From: Gabonibacter massiliensis
Lineage (GTDB): Bacteria; Bacteroidota; Bacteroidia; Bacteroidales; Marinifilaceae
NCBI GenBank assembly: GCA_001487125.1
Contig: LN913012.1
Location: forward strand, 186,001-250,000
Direction of reading: 5' to 3'
Length of the DNA stretch: 64,000 nucleotides
Shown here: piece by piece, positions 28,480-37,935 of the stretch
Numbering within the stretch: the stretch's first letter is position 1
How the letters are laid out: each line of letters begins with the position of its first letter
The notes under the pieces: model-generated
Seen by the model: only the letters and a program-made list of their open reading frames with translations
Database searches by the model: none
What the model was told of the DNA's origin: nothing
Position numbers and translations under genes: made by a program

Positions 28480-28563
28480 GCAATCTAAGAAATGTTTTTT
28501 GCTTTTATAAGTGTAGTAAATTTATTGTTAGTGTGTTAAAAAGAGGCTGAGGCCTCTTTTTTA
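28480..28563 (+). ncRNA. Candidate small RNA, about 84 nt
   Basis: A consensus promoter points into a gap that has no plus-strand open frame and ends in a U-rich hairpin terminator (aaaaagaggc / gcctcttttt, 28538-28561). The predicted transcript begins near 28480. The neighbours gapA and tilS are both on the minus strand, so the transcript is not a leader. The hairpin also serves tilS in the other direction. The family is not recognised. Existence is inferred from promoter plus terminator only. Confidence 0.45.
28538..28562. terminator. Bidirectional terminator (tilS / small RNA)
   Basis: A 10-bp stem aaaaagaggc / gcctcttttt with a 4-base loop. It has T-tracts for both strands and touches the tilS stop codon. 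Confidence 0.85.
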
Positions 28564-29916
28564 ATTTTTTGCCTGTTTTTCTCCTTGAGGTTTGGCTGAG
28601 ACTTTTATTATTAAAGCTTTTTTGGTGCCGGGAGTAATTTTATAACGATCGTCCAAACGATGTCCCACGACCCAAACGATGTCTTTTCCGGATTGGATGA
28701 TAAGGCATTCTTTTTTTTGCTTTGCGCTGAACTTTAAATCGGTAAATAAATCACTCAATTTCTTTTTGCTTCTTTTCATTCCTAATGGACAAAACCAGTC
28801 TCCTGTAGCCCAATGACGTACGATAAGAGGATAATTGATTTTATCTAAATCGAAACAGGCGATATGGCTTTCTTTGGGTATTTCAAACTCGGGAGTGACC
28901 TCCGTTTCATCCAACGTAAAAGTGACGTTATTTAAATAATAAGTACCGTTGTCGGCCATTAGAGTATGTTCGTCTTCTTTTTCAAGGATATTAAATAATC
29001 TCCAGTACGTGCGTCCTTTGGTCAATAAGTACTCTTCCGCTTGAAATTGTTTCCCGGGGATGGAATCGTTACTTTCTAATATATCTTTTACCTGAGTGGT
29101 ATTAAATCCGTAAGGTTTTAATATCTCGTATAATAAAGTATAAGGTGCAGGTGAATCTAACGTCTGTTGGATATGGATTAGTATCTCTCCGTTTTCTTCG
29201 GACATGATTTGTCGTTTCAACTGTTTTATACCGTGTAGATAGATTTGTTCGACTTCACGCATCGCCTGACAATTTTCCTGTACGGTTTTTAAAAAGGAGG
29301 GATTGATGTCTTTGCATACGGGAATAATAAGGTGGCGGATTTTGTTTCGTACGTAATCTAACGTGTTGTTCGTTGAGTCAACACGGTACCCTAACTTATT
29401 GAGAGTAATATAATCGATGATTTCATTTTTAGAGCGGTTTAATAGAGGACGTAATATCCGTCCGTTTATCGGACGGATTCCGGAGAGTCCTTTAATGCCG
29501 GTTCCCCGGCAGAAATTGATAAAAATAGTTTCAGCCAGGTCATCGGCATGATGTCCCACCACGATATAGTCCATGTTTTTTTTCTGACGGACTTCTTCAA
29601 ACCAATTGTATCGCAATTCTCTGGCAGCCATTTCAATACTTATTCCTTTGCTTTTGGCGTAAGCGAGCGTATCGAATTTTTTGACGCTATGAGGGATTCC
29701 GTAAGTGTCACAAAATCGCTTGACGAATTGTTCGTCCATATTGGATTCTCTTCCACGCAAATTAAAGTTGCAGTGTAGTGCCAATATTTTGATATTTAAG
29801 TATTTAAATGCATGTAGTAAGGCTATTGAATCAGCTCCTCCGCTTACCGCAATGATAAAACCGGCGTTTTTGTCGATGGAATGCTCTTCCAGAAAATGAT
29901 TAATTGTCTCTATCAT
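28561..29916 (-). CDS. tilS: tRNA(Ile)-lysidine synthetase
   Basis: A 451-residue N-type ATP pyrophosphatase that puts lysine on C34 of tRNA-Ile(CAU), changing its codon reading from AUG to AUA. The PP-loop is FIIAVSGGADSIALLHAF near residue 20. Further conserved blocks are VVGHHADDLAETIFINFCRG near residue 135 (given at the length limit) and RPLLNRSKNEIIDYI. The C-terminal TilS domain (RHWATGDWFCPLGMKRSKKK, then VVGHRLDDRYKI) is complete. Essential in bacteria. Its stop codon overlaps a terminator shared with the candidate small RNA. Confidence 0.95.
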   Translation of the reverse strand: MIETINHFLEEHSIDKNAGFIIAVSGGADSIALLHAFKYLNIKILALHCNFNLRGRESNMDEQFVKRFCDTYGIPHSVKKFDTLAYAKSKGISIEMAARELRYNWFEEVRQKKNMDYIVVGHHADDLAETIFINFCRGTGIKGLSGIRPINGRILRPLLNRSKNEIIDYITLNKLGYRVDSTNNTLDYVRNKIRHLIIPVCKDINPSFLKTVQENCQAMREVEQIYLHGIKQLKRQIMSEENGEILIHIQQTLDSPAPYTLLYEILKPYGFNTTQVKDILESNDSIPGKQFQAEEYLLTKGRTYWRLFNILEKEDEHTLMADNGTYYLNNVTFTLDETEVTPEFEIPKESHIACFDLDKINYPLIVRHWATGDWFCPLGMKRSKKKLSDLFTDLKFSAKQKKECLIIQSGKDIVWVVGHRLDDRYKITPGTKKALIIKVSAKPQGEKQAKN

Positions 29917-30033
29917 GATTTTCTCGTTCTAATGATAGACTAAAATAGCGATTTTTATCGAGATTATGAAAATTAGCATATCGAAAGTTCTGTAAAAAGA
30001 TGATCGGCCTCCGGCTATCTCGTAAAGAGGAGA

Positions 30034-31902
30034 TTACCAGAAATGTACTTCTCCGTTCTTGTAGGTAAAAGGACGTTCTTCCCGTCCCGTCGTATGATTT
30101 CTTAACCAGTATAAGGCTCCGGCCGGGACGGATTCGTATTCGATATAATGATCGTCCGCTGTTTTCCGTCCCAGAGAGTGCCAACCGTTACGGTCGTAAA
30201 AGAATAGTTCGTACTCGTTGCCGGGGTATATACCGTTACCGTCGTTTTGAGAAAGATAACCTACGGAAGAGATTTGTACCGGTTCCCCGAAATCCAGAAG
30301 GAGATTCCTGTAAATGTAAGTATAGGTTAACGGATCGTTGTCGCCTAAATATTCTTCCTGGCGGTTTCTATCCTGAGGAATGGTTTTCCAGGATAAATAA
30401 TTCCCTTTTGCATCACGGAAAACAAGTTCTGCTATATGTGAGTAATGCGTATTGCTTATTTTCCAATACCGGTATTTTAAATTCGTATCCACTTTGAATG
30501 TCGTGTAATGCATGTATGGGTTTTCGGTAATTTTGTGGATGATTGTCGAGTCTTTAAACGAAAGGGTATTGGAGGCACTGAAACAGTTCCCTTTTAATAG
30601 TTCTCCGTATACGGTTTTGTAACCGATAACGGGAAATTTCCGGGTAATCCTGATGGTTTGATGTCGGGTGGTATCCGGAATCAAAAATTCGGTTTCGCCA
30701 TTCATTTTTAAAATAAACGGGAAGTTTCCGTTCATCAGCTGATTGCCTGAGAAGTAGACCGGAAAATAAACAATACCTCTTCCTAATTTTGGGAATGTTA
30801 CTTGATCGCGTGTTATTTTGCCCCAACCCACGATTTTTAGGGTCAAATCGTTAAACATGGCTATATAGGCGTATTTGACACCGCGGGAAGGAGGGAATAA
30901 AAGGTTTACCTTTACATCGGAAGTGTTGAGGTATATATCAGTCACGTCTTTATTAAAAGGATCTTTGAAAAATTCTGGAATAAAATTTTCCCCTTTCGGA
31001 TCACGCGGGATTTCGTTGATGGAAAAAGTTCTCCGGTACACCTTCGGGGCTGTTTTCCCTTCGATCTGATAGGAGGAAAGGGTTTTGTATTTTGGATCGA
31101 CAACGACCATCCAATAATGATATCCGTTCATGTCTGCCCAAGCCGGGACGAAATCGATAGTACAGGGAATGCCTACCTTGCGCGTTGCTATCACGCGTAA
31201 CCGACTGTCGTTGATACACTCGTATTTTTGGTAAGGAATACCGGCAATCATATCGGAAGAGGCTTGTTCGCTGCTATAAAACTCAATAGATGTTTCTTTT
31301 GCCAATTGGAACGCAGAATATCTTTGATCGTCACAATAAGTCGTCTTTTCTGTAATTTTATTTTCGTAAATGGGAATAATCGAATCCTTCCAATTGTCGA
31401 GTAACTCGTTATCGATACGGTAGGGTAATAGATATTCACAAAAATCCTCGAATGGTAAAGATTCCAACCAAGGTTTGGTTTCCAGCATCTTAAAAGCTGC
31501 GTCTATGTTATGGATCAAATAGTCGGCTTTGATATGTTTGATATCCTCCTCTTCTTGTAGTTGTTCTCTGTACTCTTTATAACGGTAGGGTTGCATTAAG
31601 ATGATTTTTTTTAGCCAATAGGAATCCGGCAACGTATCGACAATATTTTTAAACTCTCTCAGGTAGGGGCCGTTGTAGGAAAAATGACCGGGCATATTTT
31701 CAATGAGGAAAATAGCCGCTTTCCGTTTCAAGCTATCGGCCCGGTCTTGTGAATAATGCTTTAATACTTTTTCTAATTCTTGTCGATTTTTTCCGCTTAA
31801 TTTTAAGGCATCGTTTAACTTTTCGGAATGTGTACGACAAGAAAAGCATAACGTGGTGCAGAAGATCCACGATAAATAGATAAACTGTTTTATTTTTATC
31901 AT
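30034..31902 (-). CDS. Transglutaminase-like lipoprotein
   Basis: A 622-residue lipoprotein (signal ending TTLCFSCRTHSEK). The middle region has a transglutaminase/peptide-N-glycanase-like core: the Cys is probably in YECINDSRLRVIATRKVGIP near residue 230, the His in GYHYWMVVVDP near residue 262, and the Asp just after it. Beta-rich domains follow, and the C-terminal part (about 480-622: YRYWKISNTHYSHIAELVFR, LLLDFGEPVQISSVGYL) looks like a carbohydrate-binding, discoidin-like module. Such proteins are common in Bacteroidetes envelopes, with peptidase or amidase roles assumed but not shown. It is monocistronic and lies 117 bases upstream of tilS. Confidence 0.7.
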   Translation of the reverse strand: MIKIKQFIYLSWIFCTTLCFSCRTHSEKLNDALKLSGKNRQELEKVLKHYSQDRADSLKRKAAIFLIENMPGHFSYNGPYLREFKNIVDTLPDSYWLKKIILMQPYRYKEYREQLQEEEDIKHIKADYLIHNIDAAFKMLETKPWLESLPFEDFCEYLLPYRIDNELLDNWKDSIIPIYENKITEKTTYCDDQRYSAFQLAKETSIEFYSSEQASSDMIAGIPYQKYECINDSRLRVIATRKVGIPCTIDFVPAWADMNGYHYWMVVVDPKYKTLSSYQIEGKTAPKVYRRTFSINEIPRDPKGENFIPEFFKDPFNKDVTDIYLNTSDVKVNLLFPPSRGVKYAYIAMFNDLTLKIVGWGKITRDQVTFPKLGRGIVYFPVYFSGNQLMNGNFPFILKMNGETEFLIPDTTRHQTIRITRKFPVIGYKTVYGELLKGNCFSASNTLSFKDSTIIHKITENPYMHYTTFKVDTNLKYRYWKISNTHYSHIAELVFRDAKGNYLSWKTIPQDRNRQEEYLGDNDPLTYTYIYRNLLLDFGEPVQISSVGYLSQNDGNGIYPGNEYELFFYDRNGWHSLGRKTADDHYIEYESVPAGALYWLRNHTTGREERPFTYKNGEVHFW

Positions 31903-32295
31903 AGCGGCTATTCGTTTTATTTTGGCAAAAGTAATGAAATTTATCTCGGTTGTAACGTGTTCTATTTTTCATTTGATATCGATCAATAATAGATAAATCT
32001 CTTCTTTTATGACTTTTGTAATTCATAAAATATGTGAAATATGCACGAGTCTCTTGTATTATTGAAATAAAAAAAGATAAAAGGTGGATGAGAGAAATAG
32101 TCATGAAATTTTTAATAGGCCGATAAATTGTTTTTTTGTTTGAAGCTCTTTGAGGGGGATAAAATGATTTTTACTTAGTGTTATTAAGTATTGCGATTTT
32201 TTTTATTGATGGATATGGTTTATCTTTGTATCCGTTTTGAGTGGAAATCAGTCGTAGATATAATTTAAACATAATAATAGAACAAGTTAAAGCAT
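31903..32295. other. Intergenic region between divergent genes
   Basis: 393 AT-rich bases. On the minus strand TACTTTTG (31933-31926) could be the -7 box of the transglutaminase-like gene. On the plus strand TATCTTTG (32221-32228) is likely the -7 box of ettA. Neither has a TTTG at the standard 19-base distance. No RNA gene, repeat or convincing short gene was seen. Confidence 0.5.
32221..32228 (+). promoter_or_regulatory. ettA: -7 element of ettA (TATCTTTG)
   Basis: A perfect TANNTTTG match 67 bases before the ettA ATG. The -33 element is not clear. Confidence 0.5.
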
Positions 32296-33972
32296 ATGGC
32301 AGACGATAAAAAAATTATTTTTTCAATGATGAGGGTAAGTAAAACTATCCCTCCGCAACGAAAGATAATAAAAGATATATCCCTTTCTTTCTTTTATGGT
32401 GCGAAGATTGGAGTAATTGGATTGAATGGGTCGGGTAAATCCACTTTATTAAAAATTATCGCCGGCTTGGATTCTAATTATGAGGGGAAAGTTGTCTGGT
32501 CCAAAGAACATTCGATAGGTTATCTTCCCCAGGAGCCTTTGTTGGATGATACGAAAACAGTGAAAGAGGTCGTTGAAGAAGGAGTTAAGGAAGTGATGGA
32601 TTTATTGAAAGAGTACGAGGAGGTGAACCTGAAGTTCTGTGAACCGATGAGTGATGAGGAGATGGATAAATTGATGGTCCGTCAGGGAGAATTGACCGAA
32701 TTGATAGAACATAACGGAGGATGGGAAATCGATCAGAAATTGGAGCGGGCTATGGATGCTCTTCGTTGTCCGGAACCGGATGCTTTGGTTAAGAATTTGT
32801 CAGGGGGAGAACGTCGTCGGGTTGCTCTATGCAGATTGCTGTTAAAGGAACCCGATATTTTATTACTGGATGAGCCTACGAACCATTTGGATGCCGAGTC
32901 GGTCGAATGGCTGGAACAACATTTGCATCAATATCCCGGAACGGTAATATGTGTGACTCACGACCGTTATTTTCTGGATAACGTGGCAGGATGGATTTTA
33001 GAGTTGGATCGGGGAGAAGGAATTCCTTGGGAGGGAAATTATTCCTCCTGGTTGGAGCAAAAAGCGAAACGTTTGGAGCAGGAAGAGAAACAGGCAAGTA
33101 AGCGAAGAAAGACGCTGGAAAGAGAATTGGAATGGGTGAGGATGTCTCCGAAAGCCCGTCAGGCGAAAAGTAAGGCTCGTTTAAAGGCTTACGATCGAAT
33201 GATGGAGGAAGACGTAAAGGAGAAAGAAGAGCAATTGGAGATTTTTATACCGAATGGTCCTCGTCTCGGGAATAAGGTTATTGAAGCGGAGCATGTGTCG
33301 AAAGGATTTGGCGAGAAATTGCTTTTCGAGGATTTGGAGTTCCAGTTGCCTCCGGCCGGAATTGTCGGGGTGATCGGACCGAATGGAGCGGGAAAAACGA
33401 CTCTTTTCAGGATGATAATGGGATTGGAAAAGGCTGATGCCGGGACGTTTGAAGTCGGTCCAACGGTGAAGATTGGTTATGTCGATCAACAACATGCTTC
33501 CATTGATCCGGAAAAGACCGTGTATCAAATTATTTCGGGAGGGAGTGACCTGATAACCGTGGGAGGGCGTGAAATAAACGCCCGGGCGTATGTTTCTAAA
33601 TTTAATTTTTCAGGTTCCGACCAGGAAAAAAAGTGTGGAGTCCTGTCCGGAGGAGAGAGAAATCGCCTGCATTTGGCTTTGGCGTTAAAGGAGGAGGCAA
33701 ACGTTCTGTTATTGGATGAGCCTACAAACGATATCGATGTGAATACGTTGCGGGCATTGGAAGAAGGTTTGGAAAATTTTGCCGGTTGTGCGGTTGTGGT
33801 TTCCCATGACCGTTGGTTTTTGGATCGTATCGCGACTCATATTCTGGCATTCGAGGGTGATTCTAAGGTGGTGTATTTTGAAGGGAGTTACTCCGAATAC
33901 GAGGAAAATAAAAAGAAACGTTTGGGGGATGTTACTCCTAAACGTATACGTTATAAAAAATTAATCGGCTAA
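32296..33972 (+). CDS. ettA: ABC-F ATPase, energy-dependent translational throttle EttA
   Basis: A 558-residue ABC-F protein with two ATP-binding cassettes and no membrane part. Walker A motifs are GLNGSGKSTLLKIIAGL near residue 43 and GPNGAGKTTLFRMIMGL near residue 360. Signatures are NLSGGERRRVALCRLL and VLSGGERNRLHLALAL. Walker B with the catalytic Glu is LLLDEPTNHLDAESVEWLE in the first half and LLLDEPTNDIDVNTLRALEE in the second. The N-terminal SMMRVSKTIPPQRKIIKDIS and the length are typical of EttA, which binds the ribosomal E site and gates the first elongation step according to ATP/ADP. A Cys-rich protein follows 11 bases later. Confidence 0.93.
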   Translation: MADDKKIIFSMMRVSKTIPPQRKIIKDISLSFFYGAKIGVIGLNGSGKSTLLKIIAGLDSNYEGKVVWSKEHSIGYLPQEPLLDDTKTVKEVVEEGVKEVMDLLKEYEEVNLKFCEPMSDEEMDKLMVRQGELTELIEHNGGWEIDQKLERAMDALRCPEPDALVKNLSGGERRRVALCRLLLKEPDILLLDEPTNHLDAESVEWLEQHLHQYPGTVICVTHDRYFLDNVAGWILELDRGEGIPWEGNYSSWLEQKAKRLEQEEKQASKRRKTLERELEWVRMSPKARQAKSKARLKAYDRMMEEDVKEKEEQLEIFIPNGPRLGNKVIEAEHVSKGFGEKLLFEDLEFQLPPAGIVGVIGPNGAGKTTLFRMIMGLEKADAGTFEVGPTVKIGYVDQQHASIDPEKTVYQIISGGSDLITVGGREINARAYVSKFNFSGSDQEKKCGVLSGGERNRLHLALALKEEANVLLLDEPTNDIDVNTLRALEEGLENFAGCAVVVSHDRWFLDRIATHILAFEGDSKVVYFEGSYSEYEENKKKRLGDVTPKRIRYKKLIG

Positions 33973-33983
33973 GGTTAGAAAGC

Positions 33984-34787
33984 GTGCCTAAGAAAAAAGA
34001 AAATAATATCGTGAATACTGGTTTTGTTCCCGGTATATATAATTATTGCGATCGTTGGTGTGAACGCTGTAAATTTCAATCCCGTTGCATGAGCTTCACG
34101 ATGGGGAAAAAATTGAAAGAAAGAGCAAAGGTCGATTTCGATGAGGAGTTGCCGGATGATGATGATGTAGCTCTTTCTCGTTTGAAAAGTATCTTCGATT
34201 CAACCTATGAGGTATTACGGGAGTTGGCTGAGGAGAAGGGAATCGCGATTGAAGACATATATCGGGCAGAAAATATCGATAAGGGTTTCTGGGGCGAAGA
34301 TTATGAGGATTTGGACGATGATGACGAAGAGCTGGCCAGAAAAGTGGAGAGGGAAGATATGATCTGCTGTAATCGGATATATGAGACTCTGGCTGATAAG
34401 TGTCAGGAGAGTATATATCAGAAATTGGATGAAGAGGAGGAGAAGGGTAATGGAATAAAGACGAAGGAGGTCGATGAAGCATTGGTGGAAATCAGCTGGT
34501 ATTTGGATCTGATTCACGCAAAAATGAAACGGGCTCTGTACGGCTTTCATATTTACGCGGATAAAATCAATGCCAAACAGGAAGAAAATGATTATAACGG
34601 CTCGGCGAAGGTAGCCTTGTTGGCTATTGAAATTTCTTATCAAGCCTGGTCCGTGTTGAAAAACAAGGTGGTTTATTTTCAACAGGATATAGAACGTATT
34701 TTGGTCGTTTTGGAGCAAATGCTGCGGGACCTGGAACATCGCTTTCCGGATGCCCGAAATTTTTGTCGTCCGGGTTTCGATCAATAA
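33984..34787 (+). CDS. Cys-rich N-terminal, acidic helical protein, unknown function
   Basis: A 267-residue cytoplasmic protein starting at GTG, 11 bases after ettA. Residues 18-35 contain the motif YCDRWCERCKFQSRC (C-x3-C-x2-C-x5-C), well suited to bind Zn or an Fe-S cluster. A very acidic segment follows (ELPDDDDVALS, then DYEDLDDDDEELARK). The C-terminal half is helical and ends in DARNFCRPGFDQ. Similar N-termini occur in uncharacterised Bacteroidetes proteins, but no function is known to me. Co-transcription with ettA hints at a translation-linked role (inference). The start is the only in-frame choice that keeps the Cys motif. Confidence 0.7.
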   Translation: MPKKKENNIVNTGFVPGIYNYCDRWCERCKFQSRCMSFTMGKKLKERAKVDFDEELPDDDDVALSRLKSIFDSTYEVLRELAEEKGIAIEDIYRAENIDKGFWGEDYEDLDDDDEELARKVEREDMICCNRIYETLADKCQESIYQKLDEEEEKGNGIKTKEVDEALVEISWYLDLIHAKMKRALYGFHIYADKINAKQEENDYNGSAKVALLAIEISYQAWSVLKNKVVYFQQDIERILVVLEQMLRDLEHRFPDARNFCRPGFDQ

Positions 34788-34819
34788 AATAAGGCTGCTT
34801 TTAAAAGCAGCCTTATTTT
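34786..34819. terminator. Bidirectional terminator, 34-bp inverted repeat
   Basis: aaaataaggctgctttt and aaaagcagccttatttt form a perfect inverted repeat between the convergent Cys-rich and AsmA-family genes, with T-runs in both directions. Confidence 0.92.
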
Positions 34820-34830
34820 ATTCAGAAGGG

Positions 34831-37320
34831 TTATTTCTTTTTGAACAGCTTGTCAAGTCCTTTCAGTATATTCTTTTTAACTTCTTTGCCCGCTTCTTTC
34901 TCTACGGCTTTTATCGCTTTTGTTAAATCTGGTTTCACGATAGGTTTATCAAGGGTCCCTTCTATCTTTACGTCTACATCCAACGCTTTAATATTGCTTG
35001 CTCCCGGGAGTGCGGAGAGTACGTTGTTGATATCTTTTCCGAAATATTTCCGGTCGATGTTCATGGAGAGGGTATAGTCCATCTCCCCGTTTACAGTTTG
35101 GGAACCGTAGATTGTCGTCGGGTTTCCTGCTAAATGGGTGGTAAAGGGTTCTATGATAATATTTCCGTGATCCAGTTTAAAGTCTATTTTTAACTTGCTG
35201 ATACTGATTCGGCTTAATTCGTCATTTTTTAATAAAGTGGCTAATTTCGCCATAGCCGGGTTGTCTTTTATTAAGAATCCGGCCGTGGAAAGACTTCCTC
35301 CTCCGTTTACCGTGTTCATGATCGGACTCATCTCCTGATCCAAATTAGCGGAAAATTTCATTACGGTAGAGATTTTTCCGGAACAATTCATCGCCATGGG
35401 AATACTTTGTCTGATAAAGCTAAACGCGTGGTAGGCGGCATCGATATCGAAATCGTCTATCCGGAGATTGAAGTCCACGAATGGTTTAGCCGGATGGGTC
35501 GTGTTATAGGATCCGTTCATGAGTATTTTTCCCTCCAGCATATCCATGCTGAGATTTTTAAGGGTAGCCACGCCTCCTGCTGTTTGTACATTCCCGTTAA
35601 TGTTCTTGACGGTCAGTTGATCGAACAATAAGGTTTTAACGTTGGTATTTAAACCCAGTTGGATATTTTGGGGAACTTCAAATACTCCGTTAGGCGATGA
35701 AGAAGCGTTATCCTTTTGTGTTTGTGTGGTATCCGTGGCTATATTTGCCATCAATTCATTCAGGTTCAATAATTTTGAATTTAAATTAAAATTCCCTTTT
35801 AATGTTTGGTTCTTAAATATATAGGGCAGATAGTCGGCCACGTATCCCTCCAAGGTGAGATCGGATGAATTGATTTGAATCGATAGATTCTTCAAATTCA
35901 AACGAGCCGGGGTTACGGTTAAATCTCCGGAGGGGATGACGATGCCTTTGGGAAAATCACTGTTTTTGAACAGAACATCTTTCAATGAAATTTTTCCGTT
36001 AGCGGAAAATTTTTCGTATTGTTCTTTTTCGATGTATTGGTATTTTCCGTTGAACGCCATATCTACGGAAAGTATTCCGTTGAGGGTGATGTCTTGCAAG
36101 GGAAGAGCTTTTTTAAGACTTTCGAAATTGATGACGCCTTTGGCTTCTCCTTTTAGCGTGGGATCTTCCGGGTTGGAAACCAATAAGCTCATGTCGAACG
36201 GATTATCTGCCACGGAAAAGGATAGGGTACGTAAATCTGCAACCGTTAGGGAGGGAGTTCCTCCCGGATTAGTAATACTTAACTTAAGATTGATCTTTTC
36301 GATGGATTCAGGAAGCTCCGGATATTTTAAACTGGCATCCAATATATTGAATTGGATATCGAATTGCGGGAGATGATTTTCATAATATTCTCCTTTCGCC
36401 GTGGCATTAAGCTGAAAACCTCCGGAAGTTTTTACTCCTTCAATCTCTTTTTGGAATTCTTTCGGAACCATAGCCAAAAGACTTTCGAATTGGGTATCGG
36501 GAGCGTTTAGCTTCAGATCCATATCGTATTTTTCTTTTCCTATACCAACATTGCCTGTCAAATCTAATTTCAGGTCGTTCAACGACATGTCGTTTTTCTT
36601 AATATGGAACAGCATCTCCTTCAGATTGGCTTCGATATCGGCTTGCCAGTTGAAATTCGTGTTGTTGACCCATACGCTGTTGCCTTGACGGAAACAGATA
36701 TTTTCCAAATGGAGTAAAATTTGTAGAAGCGTATTTGTTTCGGAAAGATTTCCTTGCAATTCCAGGTTGATTTTATCGATGCTGAAATAGGTGGAAGATT
36801 GAAAATCTTTGTAATCTAAATAAAGGTCCCGGATCTCGATGTGATTGAATCTGACCGATTTTCCGGAGGCGTCTGTTTTTGTCTGAATACTATCTTGTGG
36901 AGTGGCGGTTCCCGTACTGTCCGATGCGATCATAATGTCCCAGTTCTCCCGACCGGAGGCCGTTACTTGCGGCATCAAACGGCAATCTTTTAATAAAATA
37001 CGGTTGATGATGATCTCGTTTCCCGAAATAAGAGATTTTAGATTAACGGATGCTTCAAATTCAGGAATACGAATGAAGGTGTCTTTTACCGTTTCCCGGT
37101 TCTCGGATAACATGACATCCGTTAATGTAACGCTTAAATCCGGAAAATTTTTGAACATGCTTAAGTTTACGTCTCCGATTTTTAAGTCGGCTTTCATATA
37201 CTTTGAGGACTGTTCTTCTATAAGCCGGAGAATGTCGCTTTTAAAGAATACAGGAATCGTTATCAGTGCGATAATGAACAGTATAAAAATACCGAGGATA
37301 ATAATGAATACTTTCTTCAT
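34831..37320 (-). CDS. AsmA-family envelope protein
   Basis: An 829-residue AsmA-like protein with an N-terminal membrane anchor (MKKVFIIILGIFILFIIALI) and a long periplasmic beta-rich body that ends in a charged Lys-rich tail. Family traits are MKADLKIGDVNLSMFKNFPD near the start and the C-terminal AsmA domain with ITIYGSQTVNGEMDYTLSMN-type strands (GNPTTIYGSQTVNGEMDYTL). AsmA-type proteins are thought to move phospholipids between the membranes. ATG at 37320 is chosen over an in-frame TTG at 37347. A TAACTTTG on the minus strand (37368-37361) may be its -7 box. Confidence 0.88.
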   Translation of the reverse strand: MKKVFIIILGIFILFIIALITIPVFFKSDILRLIEEQSSKYMKADLKIGDVNLSMFKNFPDLSVTLTDVMLSENRETVKDTFIRIPEFEASVNLKSLISGNEIIINRILLKDCRLMPQVTASGRENWDIMIASDSTGTATPQDSIQTKTDASGKSVRFNHIEIRDLYLDYKDFQSSTYFSIDKINLELQGNLSETNTLLQILLHLENICFRQGNSVWVNNTNFNWQADIEANLKEMLFHIKKNDMSLNDLKLDLTGNVGIGKEKYDMDLKLNAPDTQFESLLAMVPKEFQKEIEGVKTSGGFQLNATAKGEYYENHLPQFDIQFNILDASLKYPELPESIEKINLKLSITNPGGTPSLTVADLRTLSFSVADNPFDMSLLVSNPEDPTLKGEAKGVINFESLKKALPLQDITLNGILSVDMAFNGKYQYIEKEQYEKFSANGKISLKDVLFKNSDFPKGIVIPSGDLTVTPARLNLKNLSIQINSSDLTLEGYVADYLPYIFKNQTLKGNFNLNSKLLNLNELMANIATDTTQTQKDNASSSPNGVFEVPQNIQLGLNTNVKTLLFDQLTVKNINGNVQTAGGVATLKNLSMDMLEGKILMNGSYNTTHPAKPFVDFNLRIDDFDIDAAYHAFSFIRQSIPMAMNCSGKISTVMKFSANLDQEMSPIMNTVNGGGSLSTAGFLIKDNPAMAKLATLLKNDELSRISISKLKIDFKLDHGNIIIEPFTTHLAGNPTTIYGSQTVNGEMDYTLSMNIDRKYFGKDINNVLSALPGASNIKALDVDVKIEGTLDKPIVKPDLTKAIKAVEKEAGKEVKKNILKGLDKLFKKK

Positions 37321-37374
37321 ATTTAGTTGTTTTATGTTTCTAATCAATAATGAGTCCCTACAAAGTTATGTAAA

Positions 37375-37935
37375 TTATTTGAAGTAAGGTTTTATCTTTT
37401 TGAGTTTGTGGGGTGCCAATATTTTTTTCTGCTCCAATAGGGAGTAGGTGATTGTTCCCCACTCTTTCTTCGCTTTAAAGATCAGTTGCACTTCCCCGTA
37501 TTCCAAATAAGGATGGCTCAATATGCTTTTAAAGCTCATGGTATCCATCTCTTTTTTTGTAATGTGTTTGGGATCGGCATAAAAATGATCCAGCAAAGAG
37601 TCTACGGAGAGGTATTTGAAGGAGATTTCTTTCAATTGTAAGGGAGTATGAAAACCACCGAGGCGTTTTCTGTATTTTAGTATCTTGGAAGCGTAGTAGG
37701 GACCGATGCCTTTTATCTTGGTTAAAGAAACACTGTCGACCGAGTTCAATTCAAACCGTTTTACCGGGGAGGCCGGATGAGTCGAGAGCTGTACCATGGA
37801 ATCGGGAATCTCGGCTTGCGTGAGCAGGAAAAAAGGGGTGTCGTCTTCCTCGATTAGAAGAGGAAATACGAAGAAGCCTGTTAGCAGAAAAGATAGTACG
37901 ATAATTCCTTTTTTCTCTGACGATCTAAGCGGCAT
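37375..37935 (-). CDS. Membrane-anchored helix-hairpin-helix protein
   Basis: A 186-residue protein with one N-terminal membrane segment (residues about 10-26) and two ComEA-like helix-hairpin-helix motifs: FELNSVDSVSLTKIKGIGPY near residue 61, followed by ASKILKYRKRLGGFHTPLQL, and a second, more degenerate copy near residue 130 (MDTMSFKSILSHPYLEYGEV). The arrangement is that of ComEA-type DNA-binding proteins. Whether it takes part in DNA uptake here is unknown. It lies 55 bases upstream of the AsmA-family start, co-directional. Confidence 0.82.
   Translation of the reverse strand: MPLRSSEKKGIIVLSFLLTGFFVFPLLIEEDDTPFFLLTQAEIPDSMVQLSTHPASPVKRFELNSVDSVSLTKIKGIGPYYASKILKYRKRLGGFHTPLQLKEISFKYLSVDSLLDHFYADPKHITKKEMDTMSFKSILSHPYLEYGEVQLIFKAKKEWGTITYSLLEQKKILAPHKLKKIKPYFK

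Noticed and set aside
31733-32104. 123-codon minus-strand frame upstream of the transglutaminase-like gene
   Set aside because: It overlaps the true N-terminus of that gene in another frame and its sequence is low-complexity Arg/Lys/Tyr/Phe.
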